In this document: positions 1-5,739 of the stretch, piece after piece
Layout: every line of letters begins with the position of its first letter
How positions within the stretch are numbered: position 1 is the stretch's first letter
NCBI GenBank assembly: GCA_022710245.1
Contig: JAKLHH010000241.1
Location: forward strand, 1 to 8,932
Reading direction: 5' to 3'
Length of the DNA: 8,932 nt
From: Myxococcota bacterium
GTDB taxonomy: Bacteria; Myxococcota; Polyangia; GCA-2747355; JAKLHH01
Translations under genes and position numbers: made by a program
The notes under the pieces: generated by a model
The model's database searches: none
What the model saw: the letters and a program-made list of their open reading frames with translations, nothing else
Told to the model about the DNA's origin: nothing

Positions 1-465
1 CGAAGTCGCCGGTTGCTTCCTGACGACGACGAGATCTTCGTCGCCGTCGAGGTCGAGGTCGGCGACCAGCGCGCCGGGCAGCACCTGCGTCGAGGCCGGC
101 TGCGGATCGCCGGCCGGCGGCGCGGTCCACTGGCACTGCACCTGAGGCGCGAAGACTCCGATGGCGCCCGTCTGGCCCGTCTCGAGGCAGGCGGGGTCCT
201 GCTGCCCCTTCGGCCCCGTGCCCCAGGGGATGCAGTGGCCCTGCCAGCAATAGGAGTCGTTGAGACAGCTGTCGTCGTCGGTGCAGGGGCCGAGATCGGG
301 GAGGCACTTGCCCTGGTAGCAGAGCGCCGCGGCGCAGCTCGTGCAGCCGCCCGCGCCCTCGCCGACCCCGCCGTCACCGGGGCTGCCCGAGCCGCTGCCG
401 GGGCAGCCGGCGAGCAGCGCGCCGGCCAGGATCAGCATCGTGGTCGCCAGCCTGGGTGGTCTCAT
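1..465 (-). CDS. Predicted lipoprotein with Cys-rich segment and FG-GAP/VCBS-type motif (3' part outside window)
   Basis: The reading frame starts at the ATG at 465-463 and stays open to the window edge, giving 155 residues with the C-terminus missing. A GGAGG ribosome binding site lies 4 nt upstream of the ATG. Residues 1-21 form a lipoprotein signal peptide: MRPPRLATT, a hydrophobic core, then the lipobox LLAGC with Cys21 as the lipidation site. A Gly/Ser-rich linker (22-40) is followed by a cysteine-rich stretch (about 41-78), then a region leading to the motif DLDLDGDED at 136-144. That motif matches the DxDxDGxxD calcium loop of FG-GAP/VCBS repeats, so a beta-propeller probably lies in the missing part. 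An envelope-anchored, possibly adhesive or binding surface protein is inferred; the ligand cannot be told. It is the same architectural type as its upstream neighbour (signal, linker, Cys-rich part). Confidence 0.82.
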   Translation of the reverse strand, partial: MRPPRLATTMLILAGALLAGCPGSGSGSPGDGGVGEGAGGCTSCAAALCYQGKCLPDLGPCTDDDSCLNDSYCWQGHCIPWGTGPKGQQDPACLETGQTGAIGVFAPQVQCQWTAPPAGDPQPASTQVLPGALVADLDLDGDEDLVVVRKQPATS

Positions 466-620
466 CGGGCCTCCAGCGGCAGCTGGGTCTGCAAGCGAGG
501 GACCAGGCCGGGCGACCGGGATCGCGAGCAAATGCGGGAGGCGCGAACCGGCGGCTGGAGACCATTGACCACGGCGCGCCCGCCGGCTGGTCCCGCCAGT
601 CCCGAGATGGCTGTCAGGGG

Positions 621-634
621 GGCCGGCTCCGGCC
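621..634 (-). terminator. Stem-loop just after the Cys-module lipoprotein gene
   Basis: GGCCGG-CT-CCGGCC is a perfect inverted repeat 5 nt beyond the stop codon of the gene at 640-1491. It would fold as a 5-bp stem with a 4-nt loop. There is no T-run after it in the direction of transcription, so it is at best a weak or Rho-assisted terminator. It could also be chance in GC-rich DNA. Confidence 0.3.
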
Positions 635-639
635 GCTCG

Positions 640-1491
640 CTACTGCTTGCAGTACTTCTGCGTGGTGTCGCACTTCTTGGTCGTCGTCTTCGCGCAGTCA
701 GCGTCGGTGTTGCAGCCGCAGAGGCCCTTGTCACAGACCGCGCCGTACTTGCTCGCCGCGCACTCCGTGGCGGTCTTGCACTCGACGCACAAGCCCTGGG
801 CCGTGTCACAGAAGTCGGCGCCGAAGTCGAGCGCCTTGCAGTCCGCGTCGGTCTTGCACTCCCGGCAGGTGTGCTTGGTCGTGTCGCAGGCGCTGTAGCC
901 CTGGGCGGCGCACTCCGCGTCGGTGGTGCACTCGACGCACTGGCCGGTCGAGGTCAGGCAGCTCGTGCCCGACGGGCAGTCGGTGCTCGCGGTGCAGGGC
1001 TTCTGGCAGTACTGCGTGGCCGCGTCGCCGCCGTAGCAGAGGGTGAAGGGCGACTTGCACTCGCTGGCCGCCGCGCAGGTGCACATCTGCGCGGTGGTGT
1101 TGCAGGTCTTGCCGCGGCTGTTCGTGGCGCACTCGGCGTTGCTGGCGCAGACGCAGATCCCCTGGGCCGGGTCGCACTTCGGCCCCAGCGCGCCGGGGTT
1201 ACCCTGGCAGTGGGCGTCGGTCATGCACTCGACGCACGACTTGCTCGCCGAGTCGAAGGCGCAGAGGGTGTCCCCCTCGGCGAGGCACTGCTTGTCGCAG
1301 CCGTTCGGCAGCGTCTCGTGCTGCTCCGGCATGCCGGCCTCGCCGCCGGTGCCGACGGCGCCGCCGTCATGGGTGGCCTTCGCCCCACCGCCATCCGAGG
1401 AGGGACGCGCGGCCCCCGGTCCATCGCCGGCACAGGCGGTGATCAGCAGGGCGGCGGAGAGCAGAGACGCGACATTCAGGCGGGAGCTCAT
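640..1491 (-). CDS. Lipoprotein made of nine four-cysteine modules
   Basis: This is a 283-residue exported protein. The start at 1491 is chosen because AGGAGGT lies 7 nt upstream and the frame opens directly into a lipoprotein signal peptide, MSSRLNVASLLSAALLITAC, with lipidated Cys20. The same frame is open further upstream to 1674 but would bury the signal. Residues 21-60 are a Gly/Ala/Asp linker. From Cys65 to Cys281 there are exactly 36 cysteines, forming nine groups of four. The repeating pattern is C-x5-C, a gap of 6-10 residues, C-x4-9-C, then only 1-3 residues to the next module. Several modules begin ECxTDAxC, and the last ends two residues before the C-terminus. The pattern resembles the disulphide-rich repeats common in myxobacterial surface proteins. 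All cysteines are probably paired, giving a rigid rod on the cell surface. No catalytic motif is visible, so a structural or binding role is inferred. Confidence 0.88.
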   Translation of the reverse strand: MSSRLNVASLLSAALLITACAGDGPGAARPSSDGGGAKATHDGGAVGTGGEAGMPEQHETLPNGCDKQCLAEGDTLCAFDSASKSCVECMTDAHCQGNPGALGPKCDPAQGICVCASNAECATNSRGKTCNTTAQMCTCAAASECKSPFTLCYGGDAATQYCQKPCTASTDCPSGTSCLTSTGQCVECTTDAECAAQGYSACDTTKHTCRECKTDADCKALDFGADFCDTAQGLCVECKTATECAASKYGAVCDKGLCGCNTDADCAKTTTKKCDTTQKYCKQ

Positions 1492-1559
1492 CGTTGACAC
1501 CTCCTGTCGTCTGGTGATTGCAGGGGTCGTGCCAGAGGGTCCGATGTGGGCTTCAAGAG

Positions 1560-1610
1560 GAATTCGCCCTTCATCGCGGAGCCTCCGAAGGAGGCGAGCA
1601 GGGCGAATTC
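1560..1610 (-). repeat. 11-bp inverted repeat with nested hairpin in the leader of the Cys-module gene
   Basis: The arms GAATTCGCCCT (1560-1570) and AGGGCGAATTC (1600-1610) are perfect complements. Between them GCCTCC-GAA-GGAGGC (1581-1595) forms a second 6-bp hairpin. The structure lies 69-119 nt upstream of the start codon at 1491 and 180 nt past the stop of the next gene upstream (1791). No T-run follows in the minus direction, so an ordinary intrinsic terminator is unlikely. A leader RNA structure or a protein-binding site is possible. The arms also resemble the flanks of a TOPO TA cloning site, which is treated as a separate observation. Confidence 0.6.
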
Positions 1611-1626
1611 GTGCGCGAGGTGGGTA

Positions 1627-1647
1627 ACTGAGGACCCCAGTCGTCAA
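1627..1647 (-). promoter_or_regulatory. Operator-like palindrome beside a -35-like TTGACG
   Basis: On the minus strand TTGACG (1647-1642) is immediately followed by a 15-bp imperfect palindrome at 1641-1627, ACTGGGGTCCTCAGT. Six of its seven half-site pairs match, around a central T. A palindrome sitting in the expected promoter spacer suggests a repressor site for the gene at 640-1491. No convincing -10 hexamer is found at 16-18 nt, so the promoter call is weak. Confidence 0.3.
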
Positions 1648-1695
1648 CCGCAGTAGCCAGCTGGCGAAGCGCACCCGATCTCAGAGGAGCGAGGA

Positions 1696-1783
1696 GCGCG
1701 GGCGCTGGAGCGCGGGCGCTGGAGGAGCGCTGGAGGAGCGCGGGCGCTGGAGGAGCGCTGCTGGAGGCGCGCGGGCGCTGGAG
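1696..1783. repeat. G-rich 15-mer direct repeats, four exact copies
   Basis: GCGCGGGCGCTGGAG occurs exactly at 1696-1710, 1710-1724, 1738-1752 and 1769-1783, with start-to-start spacings of 14, 28 and 31 nt. Shortened units such as GAGCGCTGGAG (1725-1735) fill the gaps, so the tract looks like a minisatellite with a unit of about 14 nt. It begins a few bases beyond the stop codon (1791) of the dual-peptidase gene and is non-coding. One strand is G-rich and the units contain the palindrome AGCGCT. Together with the inverted repeat at 1560-1610 and the palindrome at 1627-1641 it accounts for most of the 299-bp gene-free stretch 1492-1790. Confidence 0.8.
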
Positions 1784-1790
1784 GAGCCGC

Positions 1791-3305
1791 TCAGCCGTCG
1801 AAGCGCAGCTTCAGCACCCAGCGCTCCCACTCCTTCTGGAACGCCTGGAGGTCGCTGCGGCCGAGGACCCGCTTCAGCGTCTCGTAGCCCGTCGGGTCCT
1901 GCGCCTGCGCGGCGCGAAGCTCGCGGAAGTAGCGACGCAGGAGCTTGTGCTCCTGCAGGTAATAGCAGAGGTAGCGCGCCTGCGCGTAGTTGGTGCCCTT
2001 GTCCTGCTGGTAGAACTGCTTGTCCGTCGTGGCGAGGAGCTCCTTGAACGACGGGAGCCCGTCGCCCTCGATGGCCTCCTGCAGGCCCGCGAGCCGCCAG
2101 TTGGTGTAGCCCGTGATGTGCCCGTCCTCGTCGCCGCACTGCTCGAAGAGCGAGCCCATCCCCTCGTTGAGCCAGGCCGGGCAGCGCGGGAAGTTCGCGC
2201 GCATGAAGGGGTGGACGATCTCGTGCACCAGCGTGCCTCCGCCGGTGGCGATGTTCATCACCAGCGCGTGGTGGCTGGCGAGGTAGTAGCCGTAGGGCGT
2301 GTCGGGCTCCTCCTTGAAGAGGCGCCGTGACGCGCTCCGGTAGGTCTTCGCGTCCTTGAAGAGCCAGATGTCGATGATCTCCTCCGGGTCGCGCTCGAAG
2401 AAGTCCTGCTTCAGGCGGAGGGCCGCCCACTTCACCGTCCGCTCCGCGCGATCGCGCACGCGCTCCGGCGACTCGTCGCCGATCACGACGAAGGGCGGCT
2501 GCACGACGATGGTGACCACCGTGCCTGTCAGCTTCTCGCGCAGCTTGCGCACGTGCTGGGCGAAGCGCGCGGCCAGGGCGGGCCTCACCGGGCGTGCGGC
2601 GCGCGCCGCCGCGCTCGGCTCCAGCCGCAGGCGGATCAGCGTGGCCTCCTTCTCTCCCTGGAGCGGCCAGAGGTCGAGGAAGCGCGAGCGCGCCATCCGG
2701 CGGTAGGCGCCGTCTGCCTCGGCGGGCTCGTGGTAGATCACCTCGTCGCTCGAGGCGCGGTAGCCGAGGACCAGGCGGAAGTGCTCCGTGGTCCCGGGGC
2801 TGTCGTCGTAGTGACCGCAGACGATGGAGGGGACGCCGCGGAGGAGGTCCGCGTGGAGCGCACGCCACTCCTGCTCGGCGCCCTCGGCGGTGCGGCTCGC
2901 GGGCACGCGCCGCCAGACGGGCCCGACCTTGAAGCCGAGGCGGGTCGCCGCCCGGACCAGCTCCGCGGTGTAGGCTCCCCGCCCCTCGGCGGGATCGACG
3001 CCGGCCTGCTCGAAGACGTCGTCCTGGCTGACCCGCGCCCCCAGCTTGCGCAGCGCCATCTCGACGCAGGCCTCACCGCAGAAGTCGGGCCGCTGCAGCA
3101 CGTGCGGCACGCCCTCGAGCAGCACGTCGGCGAGGCCGGCGCCTCCGCGCGGGTCGGGGCGGCCGCCCGGCGGGCTCTGGCGGCACCCGCCGGCGAGCAG
3201 CAGCGGCAGGATGACAGCTGACGCGATCCACGGTCGGGGCAGACGTGGAGCGGCGCCGCCCAGGTTGGGCGGTCGGGCGCAGCTGCCGCGATCAAGACCA
3301 GGCAT
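1791..3305 (-). CDS. Lipoprotein fusing a C39-like cysteine-peptidase domain to an HExxH metallopeptidase domain
   Basis: This is a 504-residue envelope protein. The start at 3305 is the only in-frame ATG close to the signal peptide; the one at 3371 would overlap the divergent gene. The SD is weak (AGGGA, 2 nt away). A long n-region (1-26), partly encoded by an intergenic repeat, precedes the hydrophobic core IASAVILPLLLAGGC with lipidated Cys41. Residues about 63-215 look like the Peptidase_C39_2 (papain-like) fold: Gln71, Cys76 in CGEAC, His175 in EHFRLVLGY, and YHEP at 191-194, where the usual Asp-Pro is Glu193-Pro. Residues about 260-500 resemble the peptidase-MA/DUF1570 gluzincins: HEIVH at 361-365 with Glu381 in WLNEGMG as likely third zinc ligand, then helical repeats. 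Both active sites look largely intact. Periplasmic or surface proteolysis or cell-wall peptide cleavage is inferred; substrates are unknown. The gene is divergent from the one at 3370. Confidence 0.85.
   Translation of the reverse strand: MPGLDRGSCARPPNLGGAAPRLPRPWIASAVILPLLLAGGCRQSPPGGRPDPRGGAGLADVLLEGVPHVLQRPDFCGEACVEMALRKLGARVSQDDVFEQAGVDPAEGRGAYTAELVRAATRLGFKVGPVWRRVPASRTAEGAEQEWRALHADLLRGVPSIVCGHYDDSPGTTEHFRLVLGYRASSDEVIYHEPAEADGAYRRMARSRFLDLWPLQGEKEATLIRLRLEPSAAARAARPVRPALAARFAQHVRKLREKLTGTVVTIVVQPPFVVIGDESPERVRDRAERTVKWAALRLKQDFFERDPEEIIDIWLFKDAKTYRSASRRLFKEEPDTPYGYYLASHHALVMNIATGGGTLVHEIVHPFMRANFPRCPAWLNEGMGSLFEQCGDEDGHITGYTNWRLAGLQEAIEGDGLPSFKELLATTDKQFYQQDKGTNYAQARYLCYYLQEHKLLRRYFRELRAAQAQDPTGYETLKRVLGRSDLQAFQKEWERWVLKLRFDG
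3247..3302 (+). repeat. Dispersed structured 56-bp repeat, copy A
   Basis: This copy aligns without gaps to copies B (46/56 identical) and C (48/56 identical). It contains a perfect 7-bp hairpin with a 3-nt loop, CCGCCCA-GGT-TGGGCGG (3256-3272), an outer 5-bp stem GCGGC/GCCGC (3250-3254 with 3285-3289) and the palindrome GCAGCTGC. Unlike B and C it lies inside a gene. Read on the minus strand it supplies residues 2-19 of the lipoprotein starting at 3305, and its plus-strand 3' end faces the gene starting at 3370. Confidence 0.85.
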
Positions 3306-3369
3306 CGTCCCTGATACGCTCCCGCGCTCGTCTATTATCCCCCAGGGACCGCGTGTACACTCTGATCTC
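3306..3369. promoter_or_regulatory. Divergent intergenic promoter region
   Basis: This 64-bp gap between two divergent genes is the most AT-containing stretch in the left half. For the plus-strand gene, CTGATA (3311-3316) and TATTAT (3333-3338) are separated by 16 nt and match the sigma70 consensus at 4/6 and 5/6. For the minus-strand gene, GATAAT (3339-3334) is a possible -10, but its -35 candidate TGTACA is only 14 nt away. An 8-bp palindrome GTGTACAC (3353-3360) is a possible regulator site in the leader of the plus gene, which has no clear SD. Confidence 0.4.
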
Positions 3370-4662
3370 ATGAAGCACCTCCGTCCCCTCCTCCTCGCCG
3401 CCGCCGCGCTCGGGCTCCTCGCGGGTTTGCTCGCGCTGCCTCGCTGCAGCGACCCCGCCTACTTCCCCGCCGAGGCAGGCCCGGTCGATGGTCCCTGGAC
3501 CTGGAAGGATCAGCCGCCGTCCTACCCCGACGTCTACACCAACCCCTGCGCGCCGAACCCGCCCCCGTCGGTGACCGGCCGCGTCCTCGCCCCGAACGGC
3601 ATCGACCCCGTCGCCGGCGCCTCGGTGCACGTGCCGCTCGCCATCACCCCGCTGCCGACCACCGTGCAGTGCGAGAGCTGCGCCGTGAAGGGCCGCTTCT
3701 CGGCGCACGTCTACACGAACGCCGACGGCACCTTCAAGCTGGTCGGGGTCCCCAACGGCACCTTCAAGCTCGGCATCCAGAAGGGCCACTTCCGCCGCTT
3801 CGTCGAGGTCACCGTCCCGCAGTGCGGCAACCTGGAGCTGACCAAGGAGCAGGCCACGCTGCCGGGCAAGAACGCCGCCTGGGACGCGCTCGACACCATC
3901 CCGAACATCGCGGTGGTGAGCGGCGCCTGGGACCACATGGAGAAGGTCCTCGACAAGCTCGGCGTGCAGCAGAAGACCATCTACAACGGCAAGGACTGGG
4001 GCACCGGCCCGGAGAGCGTGCAGGCCCTCCTGCAGAACGGCGCGCTGCTGCAGTCGTACCACCTGCTCCTCGTCGACTGCGGCACCAAGTTCGAGTCGCT
4101 GGTCACCTCGCCAGGCCCGGTGCGGAGCAACCTGCTCGCCTACGTACGCAAGGGCGGCCGCCTCTTCGTCACTGACTTCTCCTATGACTACGTCGAGCAG
4201 GTCTTCCCCGAGTTCATCGACTTCGAGGGCTCGGACGCCACGCCGGCCGCCCAGCCCGAGGAGCCGAACGCCGCCGAGGTGGGCACCCAGGACCTGGTGG
4301 TCCCGGCCGCCGTCGCCGACGCCGACCTCAAGGCGTGGCTCGGCCTGCCCGAGATCGGCGCGCTCCTCCCCGACGGGCACGTGCAGGTGACCGGGTTCAT
4401 GACCGGCTGGGCGGTGATGAAGTCCGTCAACACCGCGATCGGCGGCAAGGTCTGGACCACGGGCAGCGTCAAGTGGGCGGGCGGCGCCGGCGTGCGCCCG
4501 CTGGCGGCGACGCTGGACTTCCACGACAAGGACAGCCAGGGCTGCGGCCGCGTGCTCTTCTCCTCGTACCACACGCACGGCGAGCAGCCCGAGCTGCTGC
4601 CGCAAGAGCGCATCCTCGAGTACCTGATCCTCGAGATCGGCGCCTGCGGCAAGATCGAGTGA
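3370..4662 (+). CDS. Exported protein with carboxypeptidase-regulatory-like and GATase1/ThuA-like domains
   Basis: This is a 430-residue protein. The N-terminus MKHLRPLLLAAAALGLLAGLLALPRC is a clear export signal. Cys26 sits where a lipobox cysteine would be, but the preceding Pro-Arg is atypical, so lipidation is uncertain. Residues about 65-150 fit a carboxypeptidase-regulatory-like (Ig/transthyretin-type) domain: SVTGRVLAPNG, then YTNADGTFKLVGVPNGTFKL, ending in VEVTV. Residues about 178-285 resemble a class I glutamine amidotransferase/ThuA-like Rossmann fold (IAVVSGAWDHM, YHLLLVDCG, LLAYVRKGGRLFVTDFSYDY). A later strand, CGRVLFSSYHTHG (392-404), seems to complete that fold. Cys237 follows a hydrophobic strand in VDCG, but no amidotransferase triad can be assigned, so a non-enzymatic or ThuA-like role is as likely. 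Function is unknown. The stop is 65 bp from ubiE, and nearly all of that gap is repeat copy B. Confidence 0.82.
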   Translation: MKHLRPLLLAAAALGLLAGLLALPRCSDPAYFPAEAGPVDGPWTWKDQPPSYPDVYTNPCAPNPPPSVTGRVLAPNGIDPVAGASVHVPLAITPLPTTVQCESCAVKGRFSAHVYTNADGTFKLVGVPNGTFKLGIQKGHFRRFVEVTVPQCGNLELTKEQATLPGKNAAWDALDTIPNIAVVSGAWDHMEKVLDKLGVQQKTIYNGKDWGTGPESVQALLQNGALLQSYHLLLVDCGTKFESLVTSPGPVRSNLLAYVRKGGRLFVTDFSYDYVEQVFPEFIDFEGSDATPAAQPEEPNAAEVGTQDLVVPAAVADADLKAWLGLPEIGALLPDGHVQVTGFMTGWAVMKSVNTAIGGKVWTTGSVKWAGGAGVRPLAATLDFHDKDSQGCGRVLFSSYHTHGEQPELLPQERILEYLILEIGACGKIE

Positions 4663-4663
4663 T

Positions 4664-4719
4664 GGAGCGGCGCCCCGCACGCTGGGCGGTGGCGGGCAGC
4701 TGCCGCGACCAACAACAGG
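4664..4719 (+). repeat. Dispersed structured 56-bp repeat, copy B
   Basis: This is an ungapped match to copy A at 46 of 56 positions. It begins 2 nt after the stop of the upstream gene and ends 8 nt before the ubiE ATG, so it is almost the whole intergenic gap. The inner hairpin has shifted but persists (CGCCC 4671-4675 with GGGCG 4684-4688), and the centre carries the 10-bp palindrome GGCAGCTGCC. Its 3' end (CAGG) merges into the AGGGAG ribosome binding site of ubiE. Confidence 0.8.
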
Positions 4720-4727
4720 GAGAGCGC

Positions 4728-5411
4728 ATGCGCCCCGGCTCCGGTGAGATGTTCGACCGCGTCGCGGGTCGCTACGACCTGCTGAACCGGATCCTCTCCT
4801 TCGGCCTCGACCGCGGCTGGCGGCGGCGCGCGCTCGCGGCGCTGGAGCTGGGCGACGGCGCTCGCGTCCTCGACCTCGCCTGCGGCACGGGCGACCTGAC
4901 GCTGGCCCTGGCGCGAGGCGGCGCCCGCGTGGTCGGGGTGGATCCCTCTCGCGGCATGCTGGCCACGGGCCGCGCCAAGCTCGCGCGCGGGGACGTGCCC
5001 GCGGCGCTCACGCTCGGCGAGGCCGAGGCGCTCCCCTTCCCGGATGGCAGCTTCGACGCGGTGACCATGGCGTTCGGGATCCGCAACGTGCAGAGCCGCC
5101 CGCGGGCGCTCGCCGAGCTCCGGCGAGTGACCCGTCCTGAGGGGCGGGTCGCCATCCTCGAGCTCTCGGATCCCCGGCCCGGCCCGCTCGGGAGCCTGGC
5201 CCGCTTCTACCTGCAGCGGGTCGTGCCGCGGGTCGGGGCGATCCTCTCGGGCGCCCCTGAATACCTGTACTTGCGTGACTCGGTGCTGGCGTTCCCGGAG
5301 CCCGCCGCCTTCATCCTCGAGCTCGAGGCGGCGGGGCTGGCCCTGCTCGCCCACCAGCCCCTCGGGCCGGGCGGGTGCCACCTCTACCTCACCACCCCGC
5401 TCCAGGCTTGA
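4728..5411 (+). CDS. ubiE: Demethylmenaquinone/ubiquinone-biosynthesis C-methyltransferase (UbiE/MenG)
   Basis: This 227-residue protein is of normal size for the family. It catalyses the SAM-dependent C-methylation late in quinone synthesis; if the organism is a menaquinone user, as most myxobacteria are, the substrate is demethylmenaquinone. Seen in the sequence: the UbiE N-terminal signature FDRVAGRYDLLNRILSFGLD (9-28), SAM motif I VLDLACGTGD (48-57), the acidic VVGVDPS at 68-74, FDAVTMAFGIRNV (109-121), and LRRVTRPEGRVAILELSDP (131-149). The C-terminal block EYLYLRDSVLAFP (178-190) is also family-typical. The start is chosen for AGGGAG 5 nt upstream of the ATG. The protein is cytosolic or membrane-peripheral. 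The promoter of rpmE overlaps its last codons. Confidence is high for the family and moderate for the exact quinone. Confidence 0.95.
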   Translation: MRPGSGEMFDRVAGRYDLLNRILSFGLDRGWRRRALAALELGDGARVLDLACGTGDLTLALARGGARVVGVDPSRGMLATGRAKLARGDVPAALTLGEAEALPFPDGSFDAVTMAFGIRNVQSRPRALAELRRVTRPEGRVAILELSDPRPGPLGSLARFYLQRVVPRVGAILSGAPEYLYLRDSVLAFPEPAAFILELEAAGLALLAHQPLGPGGCHLYLTTPLQA

Positions 5412-5436
5412 CGCTCCCGCCTCCCCGCGCTATAGG
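5408..5436 (+). promoter_or_regulatory. Sigma70-type promoter of rpmE
   Basis: TTGACG (5408-5413) and TATAGG (5431-5436) are separated by exactly 17 nt, matching the consensus at 5/6 and 4/6. The -35 element contains the ubiE stop codon. A start near 5443 would leave a leader of about 14 nt carrying the GGAGG of rpmE. This is the best promoter in the window and implies that rpmE, and perhaps the genes after it, is transcribed independently of ubiE. Confidence 0.6.
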
Positions 5437-5456
5437 TCCACGTCTTGGAGGCCATG

Positions 5457-5675
5457 ATGAAGAAGGCTATTCATCCGAACTACCAGCCAGCGACCATCGA
5501 GTGCGCCTGCGGCGCCACCGTGCAGACCTACTCCACGCGCGGCTCCTTCAAGGTCGAGATCTGCTCCGCCTGCCACCCCTTCTACACCGGGAAGCAGAAG
5601 CTGATGGACTCGGCCGGTCGCATCGAGCGCTTCAACAAGAAGTACGGACGCGCTTCCGCCACGCCGAAGGAGTGA
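5457..5675 (+). CDS. rpmE: 50S ribosomal protein bL31, zinc-binding type
   Basis: This is a 72-residue large-subunit protein of the bL31 family. The start at 5457 (MKKAIHPNY) is preferred because GGAGG (5447-5451) lies 5 nt upstream and the N-terminus then matches known L31; the adjacent ATG at 5454 would leave only 2 nt. The zinc-ribbon cysteines are complete, with CxC at 16/18 and CxxC at 36/39, so this is the zinc-containing form rather than the Cys-free paralogue made under zinc starvation. HPFYTGKQK and [11 protein letters not shown] are highly conserved family segments. It has its own promoter and is followed 64 bp later by a DUF1385 gene and then prfA, a frequently seen neighbourhood. 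Confidence 0.97.
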   Translation: MKKAIHPNYQPATIECACGATVQTYSTRGSFKVEICSACHPFYTGKQKLMDSAGRIERFNKKYGRASATPKE

Positions 5676-5739
5676 TCCCTTCCTTCGCCGGGCGGCCGGG
5701 CTCCGTCCGCCTCCTCCCGCTCACCGACGGTAGCCCCGC

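Noticed and set aside
13..1497. Long plus-strand open frame opposite the two left-hand lipoproteins
   Set aside because: Its translation is Arg/Ala/Gly-rich low-complexity of the kind produced antisense to GC-rich genes, while the minus strand has signal peptides, ordered cysteines and good ribosome binding sites.
1560..1610. Cloning-vector contamination
   Set aside because: Only the 11-12 bases of each arm agree with the vector flank; the bases outside the arms differ from the polylinker and the right arm lacks the full AAGGGC, so a natural inverted repeat is the simpler reading.
1492..1674. In-frame upstream extension of the Cys-module protein to 1674
   Set aside because: It would place about 60 residues before an obvious lipoprotein signal peptide, and the internal ATG at 1491 has a near-perfect SD.
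1696..1783. CRISPR-like array
   Set aside because: The repeat is only 15 nt, one pair of copies overlaps and the gaps are degenerate copies of the same unit rather than unique spacers; no cas genes are present.
1681..2868. Second minus-strand open frame overlapping the dual-peptidase gene
   Set aside because: Arg/Pro/Ala-rich out-of-frame shadow with no domain; the competing frame carries both peptidase motifs.
3292..4680. Long minus-strand open frame opposite the GATase1-like gene
   Set aside because: Asp/Val/Gly-rich antisense shadow without a ribosome binding site; the plus frame has a signal peptide and recognisable domains.
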